Of a stretch of DNA of 64,000 nucleotides, positions 20,593 to 30,025 are shown one piece after another. The position numbers and the translations under genes were made by a program. Source of the stretch: Trichobilharzia regenti (lineage: Eukaryota > Platyhelminthes > Trematoda > Strigeidida > Schistosomatidae); contig OX235270.1 in NCBI GenBank assembly GCA_944472135.2, positions 149,683,632 to 149,747,631 on the forward strand. The letters are read 5' to 3'. A model generated the notes under the pieces. The model ran no database searches. It was not told the DNA's origin and saw only the letters and a program-made list of their open reading frames with translations. Within the stretch, counting starts at the first letter, position 1. Each line of letters begins with the position of its first letter.

Positions 20593-21485
20593 TACATGTC
20601 TGATTTCCCACAAACTGGAAGATATGCAAGTGAAAAGCAACAAGCTGGCAGAACAAGCAGCCACGGAAGATGCGACTTCAGGTGAACAGAGAGAAAACAT
20701 ATGTGGTGATGAAGATTCCTGGCCAACACCAACAGCAACAACATCGACAACAACAGACAACAATCAGCCTGCATAAATGGGAGGAACCTGAAAGAAACAA
20801 CCTCCTTCACCTACCCACCGACCTGGGAAGCATCCTTTCAACTACTGGCGGACGGAACTGACGAGGATATCAAAGCAAGAATCGGGAAAGCAAGACAAGC
20901 TTTCACTACTCTCAAGTCTGTGTGGAGGTCAATAGCACTCATCATCAAAAATAACATCCGGATTTTCAACTCCAATGTGAAGTCAGTCAGTGCTACTTAA
21001 TATACGGATCAGAGACTTGGCCAGCGCGTCATAAAGAGCATCTCAAACACACTTCAGACCTTCATCTACAGTTCTCTTCGCTCAATACCACTCAAGATCA
21101 GATGGCCAGAAATGATCAGCAACAGGGAGGGATCTCTGGGAGCAAACCAACGCAGCACGAACCGATTGTGAGACAAATAGGCAGGAAGAAATGGAGGTGG
21201 ATTGGATTGACCATACTCTGAGGAAACTATCAAGTGACGTCACTAGACAAGCGATCGCTCGATTGGAACCTGAAATGGAAGCGGCGAGTTGGTCGTCAGT
21301 GCAAGGGGGAATTGAAGGAAGTCATATGAAGAGGAGATGAACGCATGTGGGCAGACTTTGAGCCAGGTGAAAACTCTAGCAGAGAACCAAACGCAATGGA
21401 GACTTGGGTGACTGAAGCCCTATGTTCCTCTAGGAATTAAAGGATATAATAATAATAATACCATTACTACTATTATTACTGATAC

Positions 21486-21791
21486 TGTAACAACATAAGA
21501 CAAGGGCGGGCAGCAGATCGTTTTGTTACGGAAATCAACACATATTTGTATATATCTCCTGTACGTTATCATAGCTTATTCACGTAGACAAACGCAGTCT
21601 TCTGATTGGTTGTTTCGGGTAACCTCGGAAAGTGGAGCCATCTATCTGCGAATCATATTTGCCCACGTTAAGTTTGCTGTGATTGGTTGTTGAATCAGCG
21701 TTGTTCATATTTTCTCACGGTCAACATTAGTGACCTAGTCATGGACGTAGATTAAGGTCTACCAATTGGTTAGCAGCCTGCTCTCACCACA
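21486..21791 (-). mobile_element. Solo LTR of a Ty3/gypsy element
   Basis: Read on the minus strand it begins TGTGGTGAGAGC and ends GTTGTTACA, matching the 3' LTR at 29482-29832 and the solo LTR at 39135-39430. ATAC directly flanks both ends (21482-21485 and 21792-21795), a 4-bp TSD usual for Ty3/gypsy. It contains several AACCAAT/CCAAT-type motifs. No internal sequence remains, as after LTR-LTR recombination. Confidence 0.85.
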
Positions 21792-21799
21792 ATACTACT

Positions 21800-22129
21800 A
21801 ATGGCAGTTATTGCATAAACTTCAATAACCTGAAACATATGAAATTATAGTTTATATAGTTAGTTGAGAATTTATCACCCGTATTGTATAATTAAACCAT
21901 GGTTAACTCTATTCACGATTATAATTAACTCTATTTAACGATTATTTATTGAGCAGAGTGAGACGAAAATAAAAATTGAAATAAATCAAGTAAATCAATC
22001 ATCACAATTACCTAATCACATTTAAATCACTAAGAGCAAGTTCAAATGTTTAAATGATTATCTGAGAAGAAAAAAATGAATGAAATAACTTTTTAAAATA
22101 AACAGCTCTCGCAGTAATTAATGCAATTT
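21800..22129. other. AT-rich intergenic DNA
   Basis: No gene or repeat family recognised. Confidence 0.4.
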
Positions 22130-22255
22130 GGACTTCGACGGTGTTTGAGGATTTAACCTGAAGTAATTTGCTCGACGGATGGATAACGCGTATTTTGTCC
22201 TATTCGGGACTAGTCGTCAGCCATATATACCCACATTCACCAGGCAGTGATGATG
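22130..22255 (-). mobile_element. SINE-C fragment with dead hammerhead
   Basis: Minus strand at about 22185-22222: CTGACGA (fits CUGANGA) and stem II 'gtcccgaataggac', but the GAAA box reads AAAA, so the conserved G12 is lost. The 3' body lies at 22135-22185. Confidence 0.55.
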
Positions 22256-22261
22256 TTGCCA

Positions 22262-22535
22262 GTGAGTCGCCACTAGATCATTTGGGCCATTAGTGGATAA
22301 TGCTTTGGCGTTTGAAACGATCGCCGCTGAGTTCGGGACTCAATGCGAACACCATCAATCTCTGACTGGGGAATGCAGGTACATCCAGCTGATGACTAAT
22401 CCCAGATAGGGCGCCGGGTTCAGGGTGATCAAGAATCCTCTGACCCCGGGTGAAGGCTCACCATTGCACCTCGGTGGGTTGAAACTCACGACGGACCCTA
22501 ATCAGGTGAGCTCGGGCGTGTAGTTTTTGTCAGTG
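22262..22535 (+). mobile_element. Smα-like element with hammerhead remnant
   Basis: Contains a pol III-like region ('gctgagttcgggactc' as a B-box-like element), then 'ggtacatccagctgatgact' and 'aatcccagatagggcg' (22377-22415). The opening 'ggtacatccagctgatga' is the known schistosome Smα hammerhead start. The GAAA box and right half of stem I are lost ('ccgggttcagg'), so no activity is expected. Confidence 0.6.
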
Positions 22536-22561
22536 GGGAGGCCTCACGGTCCTCCTTTTAA

Positions 22562-22752
22562 TATGTGAGTCGGTTGGACAGTGGTTCGGACTCTCGCCGA
22601 CCATGCAAACGGTCCGAGGTTTGATCCTTTGTCGATGCACACCTGACATCTATGGTCGGCCTGCAAAATTTGGGCTACCGATATCACATGCTGAAAATTC
22701 CATAATTATACCGAAAATGCAGTGTGGCATCAAGCTGTAATCGAAAAATACT
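22562..22752 (+). mobile_element. SINE-A copy
   Basis: Head 'gacagtggttcggactctcg', degenerate B box 'gaggtttgatcc', body 'tggtcggcctgcaaaatttg', tail 'catcaagctgtaatcgaaaa'. More diverged than the 44 kb and 49 kb copies. Confidence 0.8.
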
Positions 22753-23514
22753 TCTTACCCTAAATTTTGTTGCTAATCGACATTCAGTAAATTAGCTGTA
22801 TTAGCAATTGTCTCCAGTTGTAGTTTTTAGGCAAATTTTCTCTTGAAAATCAGAATGCTTATCAATTCTCATTTCAACAACAGCCGATTACCTATAAATA
22901 AGAAATTATACTTGTATTCAGTTATGTTCAAATATCGATACCATTTATATTTTACTTAAAGTGAAAATGGTATGCAACATGTATACGAATAGGTCACAGG
23001 GGTAGTAAACAATCAGTCTGTCTAATACATACACGGCATAAATGTTTCCTACAACAAAAAAATATACATTTTATATTGTGAATGTAGTTAACAAGAAATA
23101 AATTGAATAAAAAGGGTCTTTCAATGACTGAAACATGATAACATTACAGAAAAAATACATAAGCAGTTAGTGTTAGCTAGGTTCCCTGGACTACGCATAT
23201 GGAAGTAAATTTAAAATAAACTATTTGTAGTTATCGGCAATCCAAGCAGGGAGGAGAGGGGGGGGGGTTAACTGAGGTTTTCGGGATGCTAATTATCAGT
23301 GCTCATAGTTTGCACTCATATATATATATATATATATTCACATGCTGTCACCTGTACACCCCCATATATTGTAGTTTACTTACACTCCTTCTTCGAATCG
23401 TGACAACCCCAACGAATTCCTTTTTTTTAAGTTCTTCGTTGATATGTCAGTCAGTTGGTGAGTAGTCACGAATCAACTGTTAACTAGTAAGAGTGCAGTC
23501 ATCTGCTATTTATT
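22753..23514. other. AT-rich intergenic DNA, small (TA)n
   Basis: Contains a G-run near 23262 and (TA)n at about 23318-23336. No gene recognised. Confidence 0.45.
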
Positions 23515-23660
23515 TGGTTACAGGATTTCAACATGAGCTGCAATCGGTAAGAAAACCATTGGAAAATCTGCAGAGAGTACTGGACAGATGTCGCCGTTGT
23601 CCTAGTCTGCGACTCTTCAGCAGTGCGCAGCCACCAAAGCCAACACTTAAAAGCAATAAG
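23515..23660 (-). mobile_element. SINE-C fragment, hammerhead box lost
   Basis: Minus strand: CTGAAGA at about 23619-23625, then 'gtcgcagactaggac' and 'aacggcgacatctgtcc' and the stem I strand 'agtact'. The GAAA segment is replaced by AACGGCGA. The same replacement is seen at 23845-24055, suggesting a subfamily that lost the ribozyme core and then spread. Confidence 0.6.
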
Positions 23661-23844
23661 ATGCTCTCTAGCGACTGGCCCTATTCAAGTAGACAGTTAT
23701 CTGGGGTTTTAGTGGAAAGCCGTGACCAGTACGGAACAGCAGGTCAAAGGTGAAGACAGTTACTCGTCGAAGAAGACATCGCTATAACTTGAAGTGGCAG
23801 AAGTTGGAATTCATGCACTGACCATTGGATCGGATCGGGTCTCG

Positions 23845-24058
23845 GTGGGTTAATGGTCTACGAGCTAGCGCTCCTTGTAACGAGAGAATCCTGGGCTCGA
23901 ACCCATGTGTTGAGGGCGTACTGCTGAAGAGCCCCAAACTAGGACAACGGAGACACCTGTCCAGTACTCCTTTCAGGTTTTCCAATGGTTCTCAAACCGA
24001 TGTCAGCTCATGATGAAATCCTGTAAGCCATCAATCAAATCACTACAAACCAATACTC
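23845..24058 (+). mobile_element. SINE-C copy with tRNA-like head, ribozyme degenerate
   Basis: Head 'gtgggttaatggtctacgag' (A box) with 'gggctcgaaccc' (B box). Then 'gtactgctgaagagccccaa', 'actaggacaacggagacacc' and 'tgtccagtac'. The stem I arms GTACTG/CAGTAC are kept, but the GAAA box is gone. The 3' body 'aaccgatgtcagctcatgat' and end 'ctacaaaccaatactcgtta' are well kept. Confidence 0.7.
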
Positions 24059-24351
24059 GTTATTTGTTCATTGTCGATTCTTAATCAGCTGTATTCCAGA
24101 AACATCAGTTTATTTCAATAAGAGAGAAATCCACTAATATGTTGATTTCTTGACGTTCTAACTACCATATTTCATTATTTGGTCTTGATCACAGTCTTTG
24201 GAACAGCCTGTCGTGTTTATCCGAAAAATTAGCACTTTTCCAGTAGTTCCCTAGCATACATCCAACGTGTAAAGTCGAATAGGAAGTACTCTTCACTCGC
24301 GCAATTTAATGAGAACTTGTGAGGGAACAGCCTATATTAACATAAGTACTA

Positions 24352-25255
24352 TTTATTATTAATTCCTTTAATTTCTAGAGGAACATAGGGCTTCAGCCGC
24401 CCAAGTCTCCATTGCGTTTGCTTCTCTGCTAGAGTTTTCACCTGGCTCAAAGTCTGCCCACATGCTTTCATCTCCTCTTCATATGACATCCTTCAAGTCA
24501 CCCTTGCACTGACGACCAACTCGCCGCTTCCATTTCGGGTTCCAATCGAGCAATGGCTTGTCTAGTGACGTCACTTGATGGTTTCCTCAGAGTATGGTCA
24601 ATCCAATCCACCTCCATTTCTTCCTGCCTATTTGTCTCACAATCGGTTCCTGCTGCGTTGGTTCGCCCATTGCCAGAGATCCCTTTCTGTTGCTGATCAT
24701 TTCTGGCCATCTGATCTCGAGTATTGAGCGAAGAGAACTGTAGATGAAGGTCTGAAGTGTGTTTGAGATGCTCTTTGTGACGCGCTGGCCAAGTCTCTGA
24801 TCCGTATATTAAGTAGCACTGACTGACTTCACATTGGAGTTGAAAATCCGGATGTTATTTTTGATGATGAGTGCTATTGACCTCCACACAGACTTGAGAG
24901 TAGTGAAAGCTTGTCTTGCTTTCCCGATTCTTGCTTTGATATCCTCGTCAGTTCCGTCCGCCAGTAGTTGAAACGATGCTTCCCAGGTCGGTGGGTAGGT
25001 GAAGGAGGTTGTTTCTTTCAGGTTCCTCCCATTTATGCAGGCTGATTGTTGTATGTTGTTGTCTGTTGTTGTTGCTGTTGGTGTTGGCCAGGAATCTTCA
25101 TCACCACATCTGTTTTCTCTCTGTTCACCTGAAGTCGCATCTTCCGTGGCTGCTTCTTCTATCACCAGCTTGTTGCTTTTCACTTGCATATCTTCCAGTT
25201 TGTGAGAAATCAGACATATATCATCGGCGAAGTCCAGTTCCTCCAGGTTTTTCGG
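24352..25255 (-). mobile_element. RTE-A 3' fragment, young subfamily, copy 1
   Basis: Minus-strand 5'-truncated LINE tail running from the A-D-D-like region ('ttcgccgatgatatatgtct' complement near 25235) to the 3' end 'attcctttaatttctagagg' complement at 24355. It contains open frames 24809-25189 (126 codons, 'MQVKSNKLVIEEAATEDATS') and 24498-24710, parts of the RTE-A C-terminal region. It is nearly identical to 27213-28086 and close to 20580-21445. Confidence 0.85.
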
Positions 25256-26204
25256 AGTATTAATAACAATAGTAGGAGTAATATGAAGTCGATTAACTTA
25301 GAGAATCCACACTCAAAATTCAGCTTTGAAAACAACACTGCAATATGATCACATTTTGACCAATCACCGAATTCACATGCGGAAGACATATGCAGTAAAA
25401 TTAGGTTGTTTAATGACGACAAGTTACATTAGGGTTGTGTATGCACCAAACTAACCGAACATTTGATCACTTAGTTACGGCAGTCGTGTGTGAAGTTGTG
25501 GCTTATTCGTCTAGATGCTCAACTTCCGACTATTGAGTCACAAGCTCGAACCTCTCTCCCGATACCGACGCCGACGAAGCAAGGCATTATCACTAGTCTT
25601 CACACAATATGTGTGCTTTACCGCCAACTGAGTAGAAATGCAAGTGATTTGTGCGTGACACACACCACACCTATCAAAACGACCTGGTAAGGCCAAATGT
25701 GCGTAGGCTTCCGCCTTCCTCTCCCCGGAAATCCTCTCATTTCGCCACGAGTTCACAGTGCATCCAGCTTCACCATGTCTTCTCACAGAGTATGAGTTAC
25801 TAACTCAGAAGTTAATCAGAATTCAATTATTCATTTATTTTTGTGAATAAAACAAAAAAGAGCTCAGTGTACAAATAAATAATAATAGTAATAATCAATA
25901 ATTATATTATTTAAATTAGAAAATGAATGACACATACTATAGAGTTATGTTTAGGAATTTTCGTGACAATAGAATGCAAGCTTACAAAAAAGAAATAGTC
26001 ATAAAGTTATACTATATTTAAAGAAAACATCAGTGCTTACGTAAACTTGCTATATCATCTAAAGGTAATAATGCATAAGAATCAAGTGCTAAAGGTAACT
26101 CATTACTTACTGACTTTACTCATTTTGCGTCTGTTCTTTGCACAGGTTTATATATAAATATAGCATTGAAATAAATGCAGAAAAGCTCCACTGAGCTTAA
26201 GCAT
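25256..26204. other. Intergenic DNA with one unassigned repeat
   Basis: 25585-25640 shares 'cattatcactagtcttc' and flanks with 12935-12990. The rest is AT-rich with no gene seen. Confidence 0.35.
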
Positions 26205-26582
26205 TATTATCAAACATACCACGGAATGGCAGTCAAACCACTGCCTCAACTTCATCGACTTTGGAGATGCCTTCAACAGCACTGACGGTGAAGTAATTTG
26301 GAAACTACTTCAACACTACAGTGTGCCATAAATCTTCATCAGCCTCATTCAACATATATATGACAATGCGACTCACGTATCGAATGATCCATAATGCAAT
26401 AACTCAGAGAAGCCTCTGAAGTGCATATAGGAGAGTTAGACAAGGCTACCTACTACTATCATCAAACATATTCCCAATAGTTACGGACTGGATTCTGAGG
26501 AACACCGTAAGTGAGGAGCGACAAGGTAGAAAGACGTTGAACCGATAGGAAGACTCTAGAAGATCTGGCATTCTAGAATGAT
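26205..26582 (+). mobile_element. RTE-A RT fragment, decayed
   Basis: Recognisable palm region: 'cttcatcgactttggagatg' (from an I-D-F-E-K-A-F segment), 'tgaagtaatttggaaactac', 'cttcaacactacagtgtgcc' and 'ggatccataatgcaataac'-like downstream blocks. Both ends are truncated and frames are broken. Confidence 0.7.
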
Positions 26583-27212
26583 TTTTGCCAAATATCGTTA
26601 ACTCTTGCATCCTGCCTATTATTCTCTATTGTTTCCCCTTAGCTTTTCCTGGGTTACTGAGGAAAGACTATACCTTATTACGCAGGATGTTGAATGTTGT
26701 CAACAGAGTAAGCAGCGTGACACTTAACAAGCTTGTTAAGTGCGATAAACAAAGCATTAGGCGTGAAACCTTTAACTTATTAAATAGTCAGTAGAACAAG
26801 TGGATCTCGTCTTTCCAACTCACATCATTTATAGATACAACGTTTTCTCTCTACCTTTTTTCATTCTGTATTTATTTCTGTTATGTGCTGTTTTGTTTCT
26901 CTCTTCCTTACAAACTCTACTTAAAACATTCTTGTTCGTTCTTTCACACTCGACCATTTTGTTACCGCTTACGCCAGTAAATATGCTACCATCTACTTTT
27001 CTAACACCTTCAGATAATCTGTTCAATTTTGGCTTTGCTACCGACATGCCAATATGTTGTTGTCAAAACGAACTGAGATTACCCATAATCCATGTAGAAT
27101 TTTTATTAACTGTTAATGTACCAACTGGATGCAATACAATAGTAAAATGCTGAGAATTCCATTCTGTATCACAAGTACTGTTTTGAAATAAAGCAAATTA
27201 TTATTTATTATT
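26583..27212 (+). mobile_element. CR1-like LINE 3' fragment (SR1-like)
   Basis: The start encodes the C-terminus of a CR1-type RT: 'NIVNSCILPIILYCFPLAFP' followed by 'RRMLNVVNRVSSVTLNKLVK' and a stop at 26792. A T-rich 3' UTR follows ('gatctcgtctttccaactca', 'ttctgtatcacaagtactgt') and a TTATTA repeat tail. The 3' UTR matches 51940-52412. Family assignment is by the tandem-repeat tail and the C-terminal pattern. Confidence 0.65.
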
Positions 27213-28086
27213 ATTGTATCCTTTAATTCCTAGAGGAACATAGGGCTTCAGCCGCCCAAGTCTCCATTGCGTTTGGTTCTCTGCTAGAGTTTTCACCTGG
27301 CTCAAAGTCTGCCCACATGCTTTCATCTCCTCTTCACATGACCTCCTCCCTTATGTCATTCTCTCACTGATGACCGACTCGCTGCTTCCATTTCGGGTTC
27401 CAATCGAGCAATGGCTTGTCTAGTGACGTCACTTGATGGTTTCCTCAGAGTATGGTCAATCCAATCCACCTCCATTTCTTCCTGCCTATTTGTCTCACAA
27501 TCGGTTCCTGCTGCGTTGGTTCGCCCATTGCCAGAGATCCCTTTCTGTTGCTGATCATTTCTGGCCATCTGATCTCGAGTATTGAGCGAAGAGAACTGTA
27601 GATGAAGGTCTGAAGTGTGTTTGAGATGCTCTTTGTGACGCGCTGGCCAAGTCTCTGATCCGTATATTAAGTAGCACTGACTGACTTCACATTGGAGTTG
27701 AAAATCCGGATGTTATTTTTGATGATGAGTGCTATTGACCTCCACACAGACTTGAGAGTAGTGAAAGCTTGTCTTGCTTTCCCGATTCTTGCTTTGATAT
27801 CCTCGTCAGTTCCGTCCGCCAGTAGTTGAAACGATGCTTCCCAGGTCGGTGGGTAGGTGAAGGAGGTTGTTTCTTTCAGGTTCCTCCCATTTATGCAGGC
27901 TGATTGTTGTCTGTTGTTGTCTGTTGTTGTTGCTGTTGGTGTTGGCCAGGAATCTTCATCACCACATCTGTTTTCTCTCTGTTCACCTGAAGTCGCATCT
28001 TCCGTGGCTGCTTCTTCTATCACCAGCTTGTTGCTTTTCACTTGCATATCTTCCAGTTTGTGAGAAATCAGACATATATCATCGGC
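27213..28086 (-). mobile_element. RTE-A 3' fragment, young subfamily, copy 2
   Basis: Near-duplicate of 24352-25255. Frames 27667-28047 and 27356-27568 differ from copy 1 by only a residue or two over most of their length. The 5' truncation point differs: this copy stops inside 'atatcatcggc' and abuts a plus-strand RTE-A copy, giving a head-to-head pair. The 3' edge also differs slightly (27320-27365), so it is an independent insertion or a diverged duplication. Confidence 0.85.
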
Positions 28087-28708
28087 AACTGCACTTGAAA
28101 ACGAGCAAACTGGCTGAAGAGGCTAGCAGCGAAGACAAGACACAGAGAAGACTGAGGTGATGAAGACAACCAACTAACACCAACAACAGGAATCAGTCCC
28201 TATCAACAGAACTGGTTAGTAGGAGGTTACTTCTTCTACTTACGTTGGAAGCATCGTTTCAGTTACAGGCAGGTACGACAGATGACGACATCGAAACGAG
28301 AATCGAAAAGGCTAGGAACACATTTTTATCACTCTGAAATCAGTTTGGAAATCTTCTGACCTCTGTCGTATCATTAAGAACGAAATTCGGATTTTCAACA
28401 GAAATGTGTAGTCATTCAGTTTTTCTATTTGGTTCAGAAACTTGGCACGTCACCAAAGCATTTCCAACGGCCAGCTGCAGAGTTTCATCAACAGCTAACT
28501 TCGCTGGCTCCATACTGGAGATCAGATATCCGGAAAGAATAATCAACAAGAAACTATGGGAATTAGGCAACTAAGAACCTACTGCTCAAAAGATATGCTG
28601 AAGAAAATTGAGATGGATCGGATGGACACACGCTGAGAAGACCATAGACGATGACAGCGTGAACCTAGCCATCGTTTAATTGGGACCTGAACGGAGAGTG
28701 ATGAGCTG
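28087..28708 (+). mobile_element. RTE-A variant 3' fragment (left part, split by gypsy)
   Basis: Begins 'acttgaaaacgagcaaactg' (the segment after the A-D-D box) and continues through 'gacgacatcgaaacgagaat', 'gaaatcagtttggaaatctt' and 'tagccatcgtttaattggga'. It is interrupted by a Ty3/gypsy remnant at 28713 and resumes at 29837. Confidence 0.75.
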
Positions 28709-28712
28709 TTAG
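28709..28712. repeat. TTAG target-site duplication (left)
   Basis: Host LINE sequence TTAG, repeated at 29833-29836 after the LTR. Joining the flanks restores the expected RTE-A order ('gttagtgtttctaaggatga'). Confidence 0.75.
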
Positions 28713-28713
28713 T

Positions 28714-29502
28714 GTGGTGACAGATGCAGTAGTTAGACACATTGTTGCAGACCACGGCGTACCGAAGACAATACTGACAGACCAAGGTCCCTGTTTCGAG
28801 AGTGAAGAGTTTACTTCTCGTTTGCAACAGCTGGGCATCAAGAGGATCAGAACGACCCCATACCATCCACAAACGAATGGCCTAACGGAGAGAAACAACC
28901 GTACACTGAAGGAGTGGCTGGCCTCGAAGGGCGGGAACTGGGAAACGGAGCTTCCACTGATTTTACTAACACATCGGGCTACCACTCAGGAAACAACGAA
29001 GAAGTCACCCTTCCAACTGATGTATGGTGGAAAACCACGATTACCGGTACACAATGAGACCTGGCCCATGCACCAAAAGTGGAGTACGACGAAATTAAAA
29101 GCAGAGAGGAAAGAGGCAGTCAAGAATGTAATACGGAAGCAGCGCAGTGATGTCACGAAGTCTCAGATGAAAGAAAGGACGCAGTACATTACCTTTGCAG
29201 TCGGGGACCAAGTGAAGTGTAGAGACAGGAGATATACAGTTGGAGGCGGGCTAGGTTCACGGAAACTCCTTCCAAAGTGGGAAGGACCATACACAATCAC
29301 AATAAGACGGGGTCAAGTGTATACCATCCGAAGAGGTGATAAACAGAAACGAGTTAACGCCAGTCAGCTCCAAAGATGGGTACAGTGGGACAAGCCGGTC
29401 AGTAACAATCCTCAACTAGAGGATGTAGCACCCAGAAGGTCGGAACGTCTGCGCACGAAGCTATTTGACGGGGGGAAGAGTGTGGTGAGAGCAAGCTGCT
29501 AG
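28714..29502 (+). pseudogene. Ty3/gypsy integrase, core end and C-terminal domain
   Basis: A 262-codon frame. It begins inside the integrase core: 'RHIVADHGVPKTILTDQGPC' with the second catalytic Asp (T-D-Q-G), 'PYHPQTNGLTERNNRTLKEW' with the catalytic Glu (T-E-R), and 'PFQLMYGGKPRLP' (the core end). About 110 residues of basic linker follow. A C-terminal SH3-like/GPY-type module has 'GDQVKCRDRRY' and 'LLPKWEGPYTI' (the GPY/F signature), and the tail is basic. The HHCC zinc finger and first catalytic Asp are absent, and the ATG at 28714 is fortuitous at the deletion join. The stop lies within the LTR start. Confidence 0.9.
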
Positions 29503-29832
29503 CCGATTGGTTGACACTAATCTACGTTAATTTCTAGGTCACTAATATGGGCCGTGAGAAAATATGAACAAGGCTGTTTCAACAACCAATCACAGCAAAC
29601 TTAAATGTGGACAAATATGATTCGCAGATAGATGGCTCTACTTTCCGAGAAATATCGAAAACAACCAATCATAAGACTGTGTTTGTCTGCTTAACTTCCG
29701 AGAAACAACCAATCAGAAGACTGCCTTTTTCTGCTTGCATAAGCCTTATTAATGCACATAAAATATACATAAATACGTGTTGATTTTCGTAATAAAACGA
29801 TCTGTTGCCAGCCCTTGTCTTCTGTTGTTACA
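29482..29832 (+). promoter_or_regulatory. 3' LTR (351 bp) with repeated CCAAT motifs
   Basis: TG...CA-bounded: starts TGTGGTGAGAGC and ends GTTGTTACA. It holds three AACCAATCA motifs (near 29583, 29655 and 29705), the last two within an internal tandem duplication of about 50 bp ('aacaaccaatcagaagactg'-like). The duplication helps explain why this LTR is longer than the solo LTRs at 21486 and 39135. A TATA-like 'cataaaatatacataaatac' lies near 29757. Promoter function is inferred from LTR biology. Confidence 0.8.
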
Positions 29833-29836
29833 TTAG

Positions 29837-29971
29837 TGTTTCTAAGGATGACATGGAGGAAATCGTGCGAGGAGGAGGAGGAGGTGAGAGACTGTGGACG
29901 GTAGTGGAGTGAGCTCAAGAGGACGGCACAGAAGAGGACACGGTGATGTGGTGTTGAGGCCCTTTGTTTCA

Positions 29972-29972
<1 letters not shown>
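29837..29972 (+). mobile_element. RTE-A variant 3' end (right part)
   Basis: Resumes the LINE broken at 28708: 'aaggatgacatggaggaaat', 'gagtgagctcaagaggacgg', 'ttgaggccctttgtttcact', then (AT)n instead of the usual AAT tail. Confidence 0.75.

Positions 29973-29973
<1 letters not shown>

Positions 29974-30021
<48 letters not shown>
29974..30021. repeat. (AT)n microsatellite
   Basis: About 24 AT units directly after the LINE 3' end; probably grown from the LINE tail. Confidence 0.9.

Positions 30022-30025
<4 letters not shown>

Larger units (their letters stand above)
18830..21462 (+). mobile_element. RTE-A LINE, largest RT-bearing copy
   Basis: A 5'-truncated LINE of the RTE clade (SR2-like in schistosomes). 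It starts inside the endonuclease domain near 'accattatgaacgccaaact' and runs through linker, RT and the C-terminal region to a 3' UTR ending 'gaagccctatgttcctctag' and 'aattaaaggatataataata'. The reading frame shifts at about 19100-19350 and again at about 20250-20600. The last 870 bp are nearly the same as the minus-strand copies at 24352-25255 and 27213-28086, pointing to a young subfamily. Confidence 0.85.
28713..29832 (+). mobile_element. Ty3/gypsy element with large internal deletion
   Basis: Starts with TGTGGTGA, the first 8 nt of the LTR as seen at 29482, and jumps directly into integrase-coding sequence. Integrase is followed by a purine-rich polypurine tract (GGGGGGAAGAG just before 29482) and a complete 3' LTR. 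Everything from LTR nt 9 through gag, protease, RT and RNase H is missing. TTAG flanks both ends, so the original insertion site is intact and the loss is an internal deletion after insertion or during reverse transcription. Confidence 0.75.

Noticed and set aside
21900..21960. Near-palindromic 'ttaactctattcacgattat' repeats as a regulatory site
   Set aside because: A short AT-rich direct repeat with no supporting context.
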